Shown: piece after piece, positions 5,776-6,489 of the stretch
Layout: every line of letters starts with the position of its first letter
Position numbering within the stretch: position 1 is the first letter of the stretch
Source: Betaproteobacteria bacterium UBA6904
Lineage (GTDB): Bacteria > Pseudomonadota > Gammaproteobacteria > Burkholderiales > SG8-39
Direction: 5' to 3'
DNA length: 6,489 nt
Assembly (NCBI GenBank): GCA_002451175.1
Contig: DKBI01000110.1
Coordinates: 2,085-8,573 of the forward strand
The notes under the pieces: model-generated
What the model was told of the DNA's origin: nothing
Database searches by the model: none
Seen by the model: the letters and a program-made list of their open reading frames with translations, nothing else
Program-made: the position numbers and the translations under genes

Positions 5776-6489
5776 CCTGCCCCACGCCGTCCTGCAGTTC
5801 TACGTGACGGCGCCGTACCCGTGCAGCTATCTGCCGGAGCGCATGGCGCGCTCGCAGGTGGCGACGCCGAGCCACCTGATCAATACCGGCCTCTACGGCG
5901 AGCTGGTCAAGTCCGGGTTCCGGCGCAGCGGCATCTTCACCTACCGCCCGCATTGCGACACCTGCCGGGCCTGCGTCCCGGCGCGCATCCCGGTGGTCGA
6001 ATTCGTCGCCAGCCGCGCGCAGCGCCGCGCGGAACGGCGCCATGCCGAGCTGACGGCCACCGCGCAGCCGCTCAAGTTCCGCCTCGAGCATTACGCGCTG
6101 TACCTGCGCTATCAGTCGCGCCGCCACGCCGGCGGCGGCATGGACAACGACAGCCGCGACCAGTACTCGCACTTCCTGCTGCAGAGCCGCGTGGACACGC
6201 GGCTGATCGAGTTCCGCGATCACGGCCAGCTCGTCATGGTGTCGATCGTCGATTACCTGTCCGACGGGCTGTCGTCGGTCTACACCTTCTTCGAGCCCGA
6301 GCATCGCACCGCGAGCTACGGGACCTACAACGTCCTCTGGCAGATCGAGGCCTGCCGCGCGCTCGGCCTGCCCTACCTCTACCTCGGTTACTGGATCCGC
6401 GAGAGCCCGAAAATGGCCTACAAGTCGCGCTTCGCGCCGATCGAGGGATTCGTCGGCAACGAGTGGCGCCGCCTCGGCCTGCGTGAGCT
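5759..6489 (+). CDS. bpt: Aspartate/glutamate leucyltransferase (bacterial ATE-like), right end missing
   Basis: The frame gives 243 residues from ATG 5759 to the window edge. It has the bacterial arginyl/leucyl-transferase signature: [20 protein letters not shown] (14-33, with C22), then [18 protein letters not shown] (62-79, with C66, C69, C72), [14 protein letters not shown] in the middle, and [12 protein letters not shown] plus [11 protein letters not shown] near the end. Bpt moves Leu from Leu-tRNA onto N-terminal Asp or Glu, feeding the same ClpS-ClpAP pathway as Aat; eukaryotic relatives (ATE1) transfer Arg. The family is about 235-250 residues, so only a few residues are probably missing. 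The start is supported by GAAGGA 10 nt upstream and by the conserved N-terminus; it overlaps the aat 3' end by 17 bp in another frame. Assignment as leucyltransferase rather than arginyltransferase rests on the bacterial type. Confidence 0.95.
   Translation, partial: MSRLNDLPHAVLQFYVTAPYPCSYLPERMARSQVATPSHLINTGLYGELVKSGFRRSGIFTYRPHCDTCRACVPARIPVVEFVASRAQRRAERRHAELTATAQPLKFRLEHYALYLRYQSRRHAGGGMDNDSRDQYSHFLLQSRVDTRLIEFRDHGQLVMVSIVDYLSDGLSSVYTFFEPEHRTASYGTYNVLWQIEACRALGLPYLYLGYWIRESPKMAYKSRFAPIEGFVGNEWRRLGLRE

Overview
The window is a high-GC (roughly two-thirds G+C), gene-dense piece of a bacterial chromosome. Gene content and motif style (an aat-bpt pair, a zinc-ribbon NUDIX protein behind a type II HAD dehalogenase, an AmtB-type ammonium channel, a Tat-exported Rieske protein) suggest a proteobacterium, most likely a betaproteobacterium. 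That placement is an inference from protein style, not from a marker gene. No rRNA, tRNA, CRISPR array, transposase or phage gene was recognised.

Layout from left to right. An AMP-forming acyl-CoA synthetase runs leftward out of the window and lacks its C-terminal end. A 53-bp gap separates it from a rightward pair, a haloacid-dehalogenase-type HAD hydrolase and a NUDIX hydrolase, joined by an ATGA stop/start overlap. A convergent gap follows; it holds a 43-bp palindromic repeat and a possible terminator for the leftward amtB. amtB and a rightward Tat/Rieske iron-sulphur gene diverge from a 111-bp gap. The next gap holds a second copy of the 43-bp palindrome. Last come aat and bpt, which overlap by 17 bp; bpt runs off the right edge with probably only its last few codons missing.

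How the genes work together. Aat and Bpt are the two bacterial aminoacyl-tRNA-protein transferases that place Leu/Phe on proteins with basic N-termini and Leu on those with acidic N-termini, producing N-degrons read by ClpS-ClpAP. The HAD and NUDIX proteins look like a translationally coupled small-molecule clean-up pair. AmtB carries the full ammonium-conducting residue set, but no glnK lies next to it in this window. The Rieske protein is the least ordinary gene: its two cluster-binding boxes are unusually far apart and it lacks the usual disulphide cysteines, so it fits none of the standard Rieske families well.

The most interesting non-coding signal is the pair of 43-bp palindromes. They match at 39 of 43 positions, and one stem pair is changed on both sides (C-G in one copy, T-A in the other), the pattern expected if the hairpin itself is maintained. 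The two copies bracket the amtB-Rieske segment. The rest of the window looks like ordinary chromosomal housekeeping and metabolic sequence.
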